A program made the translations under genes and the position numbers. 13,983 bases of DNA from Candidatus Aerophobota bacterium (GTDB lineage: Bacteria > Aerophobota > Aerophobia > Aerophobales > AE-B3A), in assembly GCA_030610725.1 (NCBI GenBank), contig JAUWRE010000004.1, forward strand, positions 1 to 13,983, read 5' to 3'. The first letter of the stretch is position 1. Every line of letters starts with the position of its first letter. Below the pieces are notes generated by a model that saw nothing but the letters and a program-made list of their open reading frames with translations, did no database searches and had not been told where the DNA came from. Positions 7,419 to 13,983 of the stretch are shown here, one piece after another.

Positions 7419-7491
7419 CAAGAATTATGACGGAAGAAAGTTGACTTGAGGTGTCTGTTGAACTAATCGATGCCAATAAGGATATGGGATA

Positions 7492-8316
7492 ATGCCTGAG
7501 TTGCCAGAGGTAGAGACAATAAGAAAAGGTTTAGAGAAAAAAGTAAGAGGAAAAAGGGTAAACAAGGTAATTATAAAAAGTGAAAAAGCCATAAAAGTGC
7601 CTTCCTCTCCAGACGAGTTTATTAAAAAGATAGAAGGAAGGAAATTGAGTGAAATCAAGCGAAAAGGAAAATATTTGATTCTGGAGTTGGACTGCAAGGA
7701 TAGCCTGATTATTCATTTAAAAATGACCGGTCGGCTTATCTATTCATCAGAAGGGGAAGAGCTTTCCTATGCCCGGGTAATTTTTATCTTCCCAGATAAG
7801 ACTCAGCTTAATTTTACTGACATGCGAGGATTTGGAGGATTATGGCTGGTATCTGATGAGGAGTTTTCCAATCTTCCTTTCCTGAAGAGTCTGGGCCCGG
7901 AACCTTTGGAGAATGATTTTACCCTGGATAGATTCAGAAAGCTTTTACAAGGAAAGAAAGGTAAGATCAAATCTCTCTTAATGGAGCAGACATTTATTGC
8001 CGGGGTTGGCAATATTTATTCTCAGGAGGCACTCTTCTTGAGTGGTATTCACCCTGAGAGGAATGCGTCTATACTTATTGACAGGGAAATTGAGAGTTTA
8101 TATAATAATCTGTTGGCTGTTCTACGGGAAGCTCTCTCTTATGGTGGTAGTTCAGTGGATACCTATGTTAACCTAAACGGGAAAAAAGGAGACTATGAAT
8201 CCTATCTAAGGGTTTATGGACGCAAGGGTAAAGACTGCCCTCGATGTGGAGCAGTTATAAGAAAAATCAAAGTAAGCGGGAGAGGAACCTGTTTTTGTCC
8301 TGTTTGCCAAAAATAA
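7492..8316 (+). CDS. mutM: Formamidopyrimidine-DNA glycosylase (8-oxoguanine repair)
   Basis: The 274-residue enzyme removes oxidised purines such as 8-oxoguanine and nicks the abasic site (base-excision repair, cytoplasm). It begins with the invariant MPELPEVET, giving the catalytic proline (P2 before Met removal) and glutamate (E3). A conserved lysine lies in 'KRKGKYLIL' (about 56-64), and the intercalation and lesion-recognition motifs 'HLKMTGRL', 'DMRGFGG' and 'AGVGNIY' follow. It ends with the C4 zinc finger CPRC...CPVC. Length is standard. AAGGAT stands about 8 bases before the ATG. It reads with the upstream pump operon but is separated by an inverted repeat of 186 bp in all, so it is probably its own unit. 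Confidence 0.97.
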   Translation: MPELPEVETIRKGLEKKVRGKRVNKVIIKSEKAIKVPSSPDEFIKKIEGRKLSEIKRKGKYLILELDCKDSLIIHLKMTGRLIYSSEGEELSYARVIFIFPDKTQLNFTDMRGFGGLWLVSDEEFSNLPFLKSLGPEPLENDFTLDRFRKLLQGKKGKIKSLLMEQTFIAGVGNIYSQEALFLSGIHPERNASILIDREIESLYNNLLAVLREALSYGGSSVDTYVNLNGKKGDYESYLRVYGRKGKDCPRCGAVIRKIKVSGRGTCFCPVCQK

Positions 8317-8321
8317 AAAAG

Positions 8322-8494
8322 AAAAAGGGGACAGGCTACTTTTTTAACAAGAATTTGGCAAATCTCAGAATCGCACAACGTTTACTCAGTAACAAGAGTA
8401 AGTATACATCACGTTTGATTTAGATTGCATACCTAGAGCTTGTGGACATTCTAGGACAAGAGGGCAAATGAAAAAAGTAGCCTGTCCCCTTTTT
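8322..8494. mobile_element. Short non-coding element with perfect 24-bp inverted repeats
   Basis: A 24-bp arm starting aaaaaggggacaggctac at 8322-8345 recurs as an exact reverse complement at 8471-8494. The 125-bp interior is AT-rich, has no ORF, and contains small hairpins: ttactc/gagtaa, cctaga/tctagg and cttgt/acaag. The GGGG(A)CAGG termini recall those of the element at 1631-1787, with which it shares size (173 versus 157 bp) and layout but not interior sequence. It is probably a non-autonomous repeat moved in trans (REP/MITE-like); this is inference. It begins 6 bases after the mutM stop and ends about 40 bases before htrA. Confidence 0.7.
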
Positions 8495-8500
8495 TATTTT
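8471..8500 (+). terminator. Possible terminator formed by the right arm and T-run
   Basis: The right arm of the element ends in cccc followed by a run of Ts, so a transcript from mutM could form the 24-bp stem and stop at the U-tract. The loop is long (125 nt), so this is not a classical terminator; the location between mutM and htrA is the main support. Confidence 0.3.
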
Positions 8501-8534
8501 TAAAGATATCATACTAAAATAAGGAGGTTTTCCT

Positions 8535-10157
8535 ATGTTTAAGAGTCTATCAGCTTCAAAAATGTTTCGATTTCCCTTTGTTTTCTGGATGGTTCTTGTA
8601 GGAGGGTTAGTAGCGGTGGGGATTGGTTTGGTCTCATTGGGCTATCCTGTGCCAGCTACTGAGCTGAAAGGGGTGGAAGGAACCCTTTACCAGGAGAGCA
8701 AGGAGCTTCATTCTATTACTCCTGACAGCTTAGAGGGAATGATTGTTAATACGGTAGAGTTAGTGAGTCCAGCGGTAGTGAGCATCAGTACGGAAAGAAC
8801 AGTAGCAAGTTTTCGGCCTAGCCAGGAACGTTCTTATGGAGAGCGATTCGAGAATTTTGACGAATTCTTCCGACGTTTTTTCCGATCTCCCGAACCACGC
8901 AGAGAATTCAAACAAAAAGGTCTTGGTTCTGGTATGATTATAAATGAGAATGGTTATATCCTGACCAATGAGCATGTGATTCATCAGGTAGACGAAGGTG
9001 GCATTTCAATTACTCTTTCTGATGGGCGTATCTTGAAGGCGGAAATTGTGGAAACAGATATAGAATCAGACCTGGCTGTACTCAAGATTAGGGCAGATAG
9101 TCTTCCTGTAGTTACTCTGGGAGACTCAGACAACTTAAGAGTGGGACAATGGGCTATTGCTATAGGTAATCCTTTTGGCTATGCTCTTTCAGAGCTTAAC
9201 CAGAAGTATGAACCTACGGTGACTGTAGGGGTAATTAGCGCTAGAGAAAGAGCTATGCAGATAGGAGGGACAGGCACAGAGGTGAGAGTCTACACTGATT
9301 TAATTCAAACAGATGCCTCTATTAATCCGGGTAATAGCGGCGGACCTCTGGTAAACATCCATGGAGAAGTTATTGGAATCAATTCCGCCATTCTTAGTCC
9401 CTCTGGAGTGGGTTCTATAGGAATTGGCTTCGCTGTACCAATAAACAAAGCCAAGAGAATATTGGATAGTCTGGTCAAATACGGAAAGATAGAATGGCCC
9501 TGGATAGGAATTTATATGCAACCAGAACTTACTGAAGATTTGGCCAAGAAATTTGGAGTAGAAAGGGGAGTTTTGGTGACAGAGGTAGTAGAGTCAAGCC
9601 CAGCAAAAAAAGCCGGAGTTAAAGCTGGAGATGTTATTCAAAGAGTGAATGGAAAAGATGTTAACTCTCCTCTGGATTTGAAAAATGAAATTTTGAAATT
9701 AGAAATTGGTGAGGAGATAGTACTAGCTCTGGTTAGAGAAAAAGAACAGATTACTATTGCTCTTACTACAGGCAGAATACCGGAGGAGATTGTCCGAGCG
9801 GAAGAAGAAGAAATAGAAGAAGAGACAGAAAAGGAGATAAAAGAAGCTCTGGATAAGGCCCCGGAAGAAGCGCTTCTGGGGATAAAAGTCCAGCCTATTA
9901 CTTCAGAATTAAGAAAGAAGTATAATCTGGCCGAAGATGAACAGGGAGTAGTAGTTACCCAGGTAACCCCTGCCGGCCCAGCTATGCAGGCAGGAATTGT
10001 GCCAGGAGATGTAATTAAAGAGGTCGAGCAAAAAAAAATCACTGACATAGATAATTTCCACGAAGCTATACAAGAGGTGAAACCAGGAGAAATGATTCTT
10101 CTTCGAGTGCGTCATGGTGTCTGGACAATGTATATTACTGTTCCTACCAATAAGTAA
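8535..10157 (+). CDS. HtrA/DegP-family periplasmic serine protease with two PDZ domains
   Basis: The 540-residue protease degrades or refolds damaged envelope proteins. One hydrophobic segment (about 13-36) serves as a signal or membrane anchor. The trypsin-like domain (about 70-315) holds the catalytic triad H147 ('LTNEHVIH'), D179 ('ESDLAVLKI') and S268 ('NPGNSGGPLV'). A Q- and R-rich LA loop (about 92-128) with 'FDEFFRRFF' precedes it, as in DegP/DegQ. PDZ1 spans about 322-412 ('AGVKAGDVIQRVNGKDV') and PDZ2 about 447-537 ('AGIVPGDVIKEVEQKKI'). They are joined by an unusually acidic, probably helical linker (about 416-446). A perfect AAGGAGG at 8521-8527, 7 bases before ATG, predicts strong translation. 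In Pseudomonas the equivalent (MucD) belongs to the sigma regulator cluster, which recalls the anti-sigma/RseB-like pair 7 kb upstream. DegP, DegQ and MucD cannot be told apart. Confidence 0.94.
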   Translation: MFKSLSASKMFRFPFVFWMVLVGGLVAVGIGLVSLGYPVPATELKGVEGTLYQESKELHSITPDSLEGMIVNTVELVSPAVVSISTERTVASFRPSQERSYGERFENFDEFFRRFFRSPEPRREFKQKGLGSGMIINENGYILTNEHVIHQVDEGGISITLSDGRILKAEIVETDIESDLAVLKIRADSLPVVTLGDSDNLRVGQWAIAIGNPFGYALSELNQKYEPTVTVGVISARERAMQIGGTGTEVRVYTDLIQTDASINPGNSGGPLVNIHGEVIGINSAILSPSGVGSIGIGFAVPINKAKRILDSLVKYGKIEWPWIGIYMQPELTEDLAKKFGVERGVLVTEVVESSPAKKAGVKAGDVIQRVNGKDVNSPLDLKNEILKLEIGEEIVLALVREKEQITIALTTGRIPEEIVRAEEEEIEEETEKEIKEALDKAPEEALLGIKVQPITSELRKKYNLAEDEQGVVVTQVTPAGPAMQAGIVPGDVIKEVEQKKITDIDNFHEAIQEVKPGEMILLRVRHGVWTMYITVPTNK

Positions 10158-10176
10158 GCCTTAGTGGTGAAAGACA

Positions 10177-10443
10177 GCGGATGGCGGGTAGCGTTTAGCG
10201 TATAGAAGAACACTTACGATTCACTATGAAGGTTCAATGTTCAGTGGAGTGCGTTCCCTCTTGTCATTGCGAGGAACGATAGCGACGTGGCAATCTCGGT
10301 TTTATTGCTCGGAATAAACTCCACAACCCCTAGATTGCCACGCTCCTTCGGAGCTCGCAATGACGTGGTTCACTGAGTATTTACGTATGTTTTTGTACTT
10401 CTTGTCTTCACTATACGCTATCCGCTATATGCTAAACGCTATA
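10177..10443. repeat. Composite intergenic repeat: heptamer arrays flanking a palindromic element
   Basis: Most of the 302-bp space between htrA and the epimerase-like gene is repeat. On the left are four heptamers (GCGGATG-type) at 10177-10204. On the right are four and a half (TATACGC-type) at 10412-10443, in inverted orientation: GCGTATA on the left is TATACGC reversed, and GCGTTTA is TAAACGC reversed. Between them sits the palindromic element at 10241-10376. The spacers also share modules with other repeats in the window (ttcactga.tatttacg with 31-47; tacaaaaac with 7.35 kb, reversed). The last heptamer ends just before the AAGGAAGGAG ribosome site at 10444. No ORF or RNA gene is recognisable. 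Confidence 0.65.
10241..10376. repeat. Palindromic 'attgcgag...gcaatct' intergenic element
   Basis: The left arm at 10263-10296 (gtcattgcgagg ... cgtggcaatct) faces the right arm at 10332-10364 (agattgccacg ... ctcgcaatgac). About 11 bp match at each end of the arms, with a divergent centre and a 35-bp loop. Outer tcagtg and cactga sequences extend the symmetry. Half-copies or rearranged copies lie at 1-45, 11551-11638 and 13016-13054. The sequence is of a type seen dispersed between genes in many bacteria; mobility is inferred. Confidence 0.7.
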
Positions 10444-10459
10444 AAGGAAGGAGAAAATA

Positions 10460-11539
10460 ATGGCACAGGTTTTTGGTAAAGATTATAACAAAGGGGAACT
10501 AATGCGGCTCATTGGCGATGTTTCTCAGGTGGCAGGAATGAAGGAATATGAGCTTCTGGAGGGAAAGGGTAGGGGAGTGAAAGCAGTAGATATTTGGACT
10601 GGCACAGGGTTTTCCTTTACGGTAATTTTGGACAGAGGAATAGATATCTCCCAAGCCTCATATTGTGGAAAGTCTCTCTGCTGGAGATCTTGCACTGGCG
10701 AAGTTCATCCGCACTTTTTCGAACCTGAGGGAATGGGATGGTTACGAAGTTTCTTGGGAGGATTGCTTACCACCTGTGGTTTGACTTATTGCGGAGCTCC
10801 TTGTGAGGATGAAGGAGAGAAGTTAGGCCTTCACGGAAGAATTTCTCATACTCCGGCAGAGGAGGTCTCTATTGAAAAAAAATGGGAAGGGGATGAGTAT
10901 GAACTTTCCCTAAGTGGACTTTTGCGGGAGAGTGTAGTCTTTGGCGAGAACATTGTCTTAAGAAGAAAAATCCGTACCCGCCTGGGTGAGTCTCGTCTCT
11001 GGATCCATGACTTAGTAGAAAATGAAGGTTTTGAGAGAACTCCTTTTATGCTCCTTTACCATATAAATGGTGGATTCCCTGTGGTAGCAGAAGGAAGCAG
11101 GCTTATTTCACCTACTCTAGAGATTACACCCCGAGACGATGAGGCAAGAAAAGGGAAAGAGGATTACGACAGATTTACTTCTCCCATTCCTGGATTTAAA
11201 GAAAAGTGCTACTATCATAAGATGAAAGAGGATAGCTCAGGGCTGGTTCAGTGCGCTCTGGTCAATGAAAATCTTCAAGGAGACAGCTTCGGTTTTTACA
11301 TCAAATACAAAAAAGAGCAACTGCCTGAATTTGTTGAATGGAAAATGATGGGAGAAGGGACTTACGTAGTGGGAATGGAGCCGGCTAATTGCCTGGTAGA
11401 AGGAAGGGAAAAATTAAGAAAAGAAGGAACTTTAGAATTTCTGGAGCCAGCAGAGAAAAAGGAATTTGAGTTGGAAATAGGAGTGTTAAGCGGAAAAGAG
11501 GCAATTGATAAATTCAAGGCAGAAGTCAAGGGTAGTTGA
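10460..11539 (+). CDS. DUF4432 aldose-epimerase-like protein
   Basis: The 359-residue soluble protein belongs to the galactose-mutarotase-like superfamily, DUF4432 branch. Recognisable phrases are 'FSFTVILDRGIDISQASYCG' (about 51-70), 'LGLHGRISHTPAEEV' (H125, R127), 'LLYHINGGFP' (H201) and 'VVGMEPANCLVEGR' (E307). In aldose 1-epimerases a histidine and a glutamate act as acid and base, and H201 and E307 are the likely counterparts. The sugar or sugar derivative used by this branch is not known to me, and no sugar operon is next door to suggest one. Length is normal. The start is backed by AAGGAAGGAG about 8 bases upstream. It is convergent with mgtE; the 97-bp gap between them is filled by palindromic repeat. 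Confidence 0.82.
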   Translation: MAQVFGKDYNKGELMRLIGDVSQVAGMKEYELLEGKGRGVKAVDIWTGTGFSFTVILDRGIDISQASYCGKSLCWRSCTGEVHPHFFEPEGMGWLRSFLGGLLTTCGLTYCGAPCEDEGEKLGLHGRISHTPAEEVSIEKKWEGDEYELSLSGLLRESVVFGENIVLRRKIRTRLGESRLWIHDLVENEGFERTPFMLLYHINGGFPVVAEGSRLISPTLEITPRDDEARKGKEDYDRFTSPIPGFKEKCYYHKMKEDSSGLVQCALVNENLQGDSFGFYIKYKKEQLPEFVEWKMMGEGTYVVGMEPANCLVEGREKLRKEGTLEFLEPAEKKEFELEIGVLSGKEAIDKFKAEVKGS

Positions 11540-11550
11540 TACAAATATAT

Positions 11551-11638
11551 GAGATTGCCACGCCTGCCTCGGGCAGGCTCGCAATGACGTCCTCCCTCTT
11601 GTTCTGTTATTGCGAGGAGCAAAGCGACGAAGCAATCT
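11551..11638. repeat. Two palindromic half-elements in inverted orientation between convergent genes
   Basis: The left half (11551-11588) reads agattgccacg ... ctcgcaatgac; the right half (11606-11638) reads gttattgcgagg ... gaagcaatct, its approximate reverse complement. Only 17 bases separate them, so the whole can fold back on itself. The left half holds an inner palindrome, cctgcctcgggcagg. The right edge runs into the mgtE stop codon. The hairpin lies at the 3' ends of both genes and could protect or end transcripts, but there is no U-tract. Confidence 0.65.
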
Positions 11639-13001
11639 AGCCAAATTCCATAAGTTGGACGGCTATTCCAAAGTATATTAAAAGAGATGATATATCTACC
11701 ACAGTAGTGATTAAAGGTCCAGACACAACCGCCGGGTCAAGACCCAACTTCTCGCAAATGATGGGAAGAATTGCCCCCAGGCAAGTAGCTACTGTTACAG
11801 TAGCTATCATACTCAGTCCTACAGTTATCCCCAGAAGAGAGCTTTTTTGTAGAATTAGTGCCCTTAAGAGAGCCAGTATTCCCAGGGCTGTTCCTACCGT
11901 TATGCCAATAAGAAATTCTTTTTTTACTACTCTCCATATATCTCCCAGTTTTACTTCACCTATAGCCAGTCCTCTCACTACCACTGACGCTGCCTGAGTC
12001 CCGGCATTTCCTCCCGAACCCATTAAGAGGGGAATAAAGAAGGCTAACGAGACCACATTTTTAAGAGCAAAAGAAAACTCCTCCATTATAGTGCCAGAGA
12101 TAAAACCTGTTACCACTAAAATCAAAAGCCAGGTTATTCGATGTTTAGCCAGGGTAAGTGGAGTGCTGGACATATAGTTATCTATGTGCTTTCCTGCTGC
12201 TCCAAACTTATACATATCCTCGGTGTCTTCTTCTCTAATAACGTCAATTAAGTCATCCACAGTGATGATACCCTTGATTTTTCCTTCTTTGTCTACCACA
12301 GGTAGGGCTAAGAAATCATAGCGGGCAATTCTTTTGGCTACCTGTTCCTGGTCCATATTAATGGGAATAGCGATAAGCTTAGTATGCATAACCTCGTCTA
12401 TTTTTTTCTCTGGCTGAGCTATGATGAGGTCTTTTAGAGAAACCACACCTAACAATTTATCGGTTCTGTCTGCTACATATATATAGTAGATCATCTCCAG
12501 GTCTTTTGCTGTTTTTCTCAAACTTTTTAATGTTTCTTCAACGGTGATTCCTTTCTCTATTTGAGCAAAGTCTGTGGTCATTCTTCCGCCAGCCGTGTTC
12601 TTATCATATCTCATTAATTCCCGGACATCCTGAGCTTCCTCTTTTTCCATAATACTGAGGAAACGCAAGACCATTTCTTCTGGCAACTGTTCGAAGAAAT
12701 CTACCCTTTCATCAGGAGCAACTTCATCTAGAATTTCAGCTTTACGTGTCTTATCAAACGCTCTCAGGAGGGTAAGTTGGTCATCTTTTTCCATCTTTTC
12801 AAATATATCGGCGGCAAGGTCTATATCCAAGAGAGAAAAAAGAAAGACCTTGTCTTTGAGGCTAAATTCTTTCAATATTTCTACTATTTCTATAGGTTCA
12901 TAATCATAGAAAATCTTTTTTAGTTGCTCTTTTTTATTTTGCCAGAGAAATTCCTTGATTTCTGGCAGTATCAGATACATTCGGGAAAATTTTTTTTCCA
13001 T
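11637..13001 (-). CDS. mgtE: MgtE-type magnesium transporter
   Basis: The 454-residue inner-membrane Mg2+ channel is gated by intracellular magnesium. The N-terminal acidic, helical MgtE_N domain (about 10-130) is followed by two CBS domains (about 138-196 and 200-258, the second with 'LALPVVDKEGKIKGIITVDDL'). A plug helix (about 260-285) and five membrane helices (about 287-450) complete it. Pore hallmarks are 'PLLMGSGGNAGTQAASVVVR' (325-343) and 'DPAVVSGPLITTVVDISS', with D436 the probable pore aspartate. Length is normal. The start is preceded by AGAGGA at only 3-4 bases. It is transcribed in the same direction as the gene at 13065-13983, 63 bp apart with a repeat between. The stop codon lies at the edge of the palindromic repeat. 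Confidence 0.96.
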   Translation of the reverse strand: MEKKFSRMYLILPEIKEFLWQNKKEQLKKIFYDYEPIEIVEILKEFSLKDKVFLFSLLDIDLAADIFEKMEKDDQLTLLRAFDKTRKAEILDEVAPDERVDFFEQLPEEMVLRFLSIMEKEEAQDVRELMRYDKNTAGGRMTTDFAQIEKGITVEETLKSLRKTAKDLEMIYYIYVADRTDKLLGVVSLKDLIIAQPEKKIDEVMHTKLIAIPINMDQEQVAKRIARYDFLALPVVDKEGKIKGIITVDDLIDVIREEDTEDMYKFGAAGKHIDNYMSSTPLTLAKHRITWLLILVVTGFISGTIMEEFSFALKNVVSLAFFIPLLMGSGGNAGTQAASVVVRGLAIGEVKLGDIWRVVKKEFLIGITVGTALGILALLRALILQKSSLLGITVGLSMIATVTVATCLGAILPIICEKLGLDPAVVSGPLITTVVDISSLLIYFGIAVQLMEFG

Positions 13002-13015
13002 TTTTCCTCTTTTCT

Positions 13016-13054
13016 GTCATTGCCGAGCCTGCCGCAGGCAGGGGCGGCAATCTC
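13016..13054. repeat. Single palindromic half-element upstream of mgtE
   Basis: The segment gtcattgccgag ... ggcggcaatctc matches one arm of the dispersed element and includes the inner palindrome gcctgccgcaggc (stem of 6). It fills nearly all of the 63-bp gap between the chimeric gene's stop and mgtE, and ends about 6 bases from the mgtE ribosome site. Confidence 0.6.
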
Positions 13055-13064
13055 TCAAGCGTCC

Positions 13065-13983
13065 TTATTCACCCATTATCTGGACAATCAGATTCCTGTT
13101 ACGCGGACGATTATCAAAATCGATAAAGATAACTCTTTGCCAAATTCCTAATTGAATAGTTCCCTTAGAAAATGGAATTGTCAGCGATGGTCCGATACCG
13201 TCGGGAGCGAGAAGGTAAGCATAGTGAGACTGCCCATCTTTTAACCATCGCACATAGTTGCTAGAAACTATATCTAAGAGACTGGCAGCATGCTCACCAG
13301 CAATTTCTATCACTCCCATATGGGTTACATCAAAAAGCCCTGCTGCTTCTCTTACTGCCCGATGCTCTTCACTAATACCGGTATAGCAAAGCGGCATTTT
13401 CCAACCGGCAAAAGTGACAAATGAGGCCCCTAATTTCAAATGCTCCTGATGAAGAGGAGTCTGCCTCACCTTTCTTCTTTCTTCCTTATATTGAAACTCC
13501 TCTTTTTTCACCGCCCAGGATTCTAAGGCTTTATTAATAATCTTTTGTCCGATAAAATAGGGCTTTGATAGATGAAAATAAAAGGGGTGAGCCTTGTATA
13601 AAGAAAGTCCGTCACCTATAAATTCAGTCTCCTCATTGGACGGTAGGCCTGCTTCTGAACGCACCTGATCTCTGACCTGAAGCCCGGCCGCCTTGATGTC
13701 AAACTCTTTGCCTTGCCTTAAAAGTAGATTCCAGAGCTTGAGGGCGTCATCCGGATGGATATAGAATTCAAATCCTAAAGAGTCCCTGCTATAGCCGATT
13801 CGGGAGATAATTCCCTGGATCTGTCCAATCTTTCCTTGCCGGAAATGAAATCTCTTAAGATTGGCTAAAGAAGAGTCTATTTTGCTGAGGATATTGGAAG
13901 AATCTGGTCCGTACAAGCCTATACCTATTCTACATAATCCTTCTTGGACGTAATCCCCCAGGTCTTCCACTACCGCTGGTCCC
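13065..13983 (-). CDS. Chimeric protein: two GcvT (aminomethyltransferase) pieces fused to a YjbQ/UPF0047 C-terminus (partial at window end)
   Basis: The frame is open to the window edge, so the N-terminus is missing; numbering here is from the GTG at 13970. Residues 1-155 resemble the middle of a glycine-cleavage T-protein ('IGLYGPDSSNIL', 'IISRIGYSRDSLGFEFYI', 'AAGLQVRDQVRSEAGLP', 'FIGQKIINKALE'). Residues 171-258 restart at a typical T-protein N-terminus ('TPLHQEHLKLGASFVTFAGW', 'EEHRAVREAAGLFDVTHMG', 'YAYLLAPDG'). At the point where T-proteins continue with a DD(L/V) segment, the sequence turns into the end of a YjbQ protein (259-301: 'GPSLTIPFSKGTIQLGIWQ', 'IDFDNRPRNR', 'IVQIMGE'). The YjbQ part is only about 43 of some 135 residues and lacks the conserved histidine-rich core. 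Normal glycine decarboxylation is therefore doubtful for the second module. It could be a deletion fusion, a decaying gene or an assembly join. Confidence 0.75.
   Translation of the reverse strand, partial: GPAVVEDLGDYVQEGLCRIGIGLYGPDSSNILSKIDSSLANLKRFHFRQGKIGQIQGIISRIGYSRDSLGFEFYIHPDDALKLWNLLLRQGKEFDIKAAGLQVRDQVRSEAGLPSNEETEFIGDGLSLYKAHPFYFHLSKPYFIGQKIINKALESWAVKKEEFQYKEERRKVRQTPLHQEHLKLGASFVTFAGWKMPLCYTGISEEHRAVREAAGLFDVTHMGVIEIAGEHAASLLDIVSSNYVRWLKDGQSHYAYLLAPDGIGPSLTIPFSKGTIQLGIWQRVIFIDFDNRPRNRNLIVQIMGE

Noticed and set aside
7441..7467. Sigma-70 promoter for mutM (TTGACT followed by ACTAAT)
   Set aside because: The spacing is only 15 bases and the second hexamer matches 4 of 6; too weak to list as a feature.
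7425..7716. Minus-strand frames across the mutM start
   Set aside because: They are antisense to the strongly conserved mutM N-terminus and have no protein-family features.
9638..10048. 136-residue open frame on the minus strand
   Set aside because: It lies wholly inside htrA, is serine-rich as expected for the antisense of acidic coding sequence, and has no recognisable domain.
11362..11622. 86-residue minus-strand frame between the epimerase-like gene and mgtE
   Set aside because: It is made of palindromic repeat and antisense of the epimerase-like gene; the apparent N-terminus is translated repeat.
12924..13155. Two short plus-strand open frames
   Set aside because: They are shadows of the mgtE start, the repeat and the chimeric gene's end, with no domain and no ribosome site.

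Overview
The window looks like part of the chromosome of an uncultivated, diderm (Gram-negative-type) bacterium. It is moderately AT-rich, with Shine-Dalgarno starts and operons joined by 4-bp ATGA overlaps. The envelope genes (a TolC-type outer-membrane channel, a MacAB-type pump, HtrA, and an RseA/RseB-like pair) require two membranes. Many intergenic spaces are filled with short palindromic and tandem repeats, a habit of candidate-phylum genomes. I cannot assign a phylum from sequence alone.

Layout. Positions 112-1604: a two-gene operon for a membrane anti-sigma factor with a zinc finger and a secreted RseB/MucB-like protein. Positions 1605-1842: a non-coding element bounded by 27-bp inverted repeats. 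Positions 1843-7305: a five-gene efflux operon made of a shortened TolC-like protein that appears to lack its beta-barrel, a full TolC-like channel, a MacA-like adaptor, a MacB-type ATPase and a separate MacB-type permease. Positions 7306-7491: an inverted pair of 7-bp-period tandem arrays. Positions 7492-8316: mutM/fpg. Positions 8322-8494: a second non-coding element with 24-bp inverted repeats. Positions 8535-10157: an HtrA/DegP protease with two PDZ domains. Positions 10158-10459: a composite repeat in which heptamer arrays flank a palindromic 'attgcgag' element. Positions 10460-11539: a DUF4432 aldose-epimerase-like protein. Convergent to it lies mgtE (minus strand, 11637-13001), and upstream of mgtE is a gene cut by the window end (13065-13983). 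That last gene joins two pieces of glycine-cleavage T-protein to the C-terminal third of a YjbQ/UPF0047 protein.

How it fits together. The anti-sigma/RseB-like pair and the HtrA protease are the kind of genes grouped in sigma-E/AlgU envelope-stress systems. The pump between them also serves the envelope, so co-regulation is plausible but not shown here. mutM, the epimerase-like gene and mgtE look like ordinary housekeeping genes.

The most unusual items are: (1) the GcvT-GcvT-YjbQ chimera; (2) the apparently barrel-less TolC paralogue translated in overlap with a complete TolC; (3) a family of imperfect heptamer arrays that occur as inverted pairs around intergenic cores, sometimes with a palindromic element nested inside.
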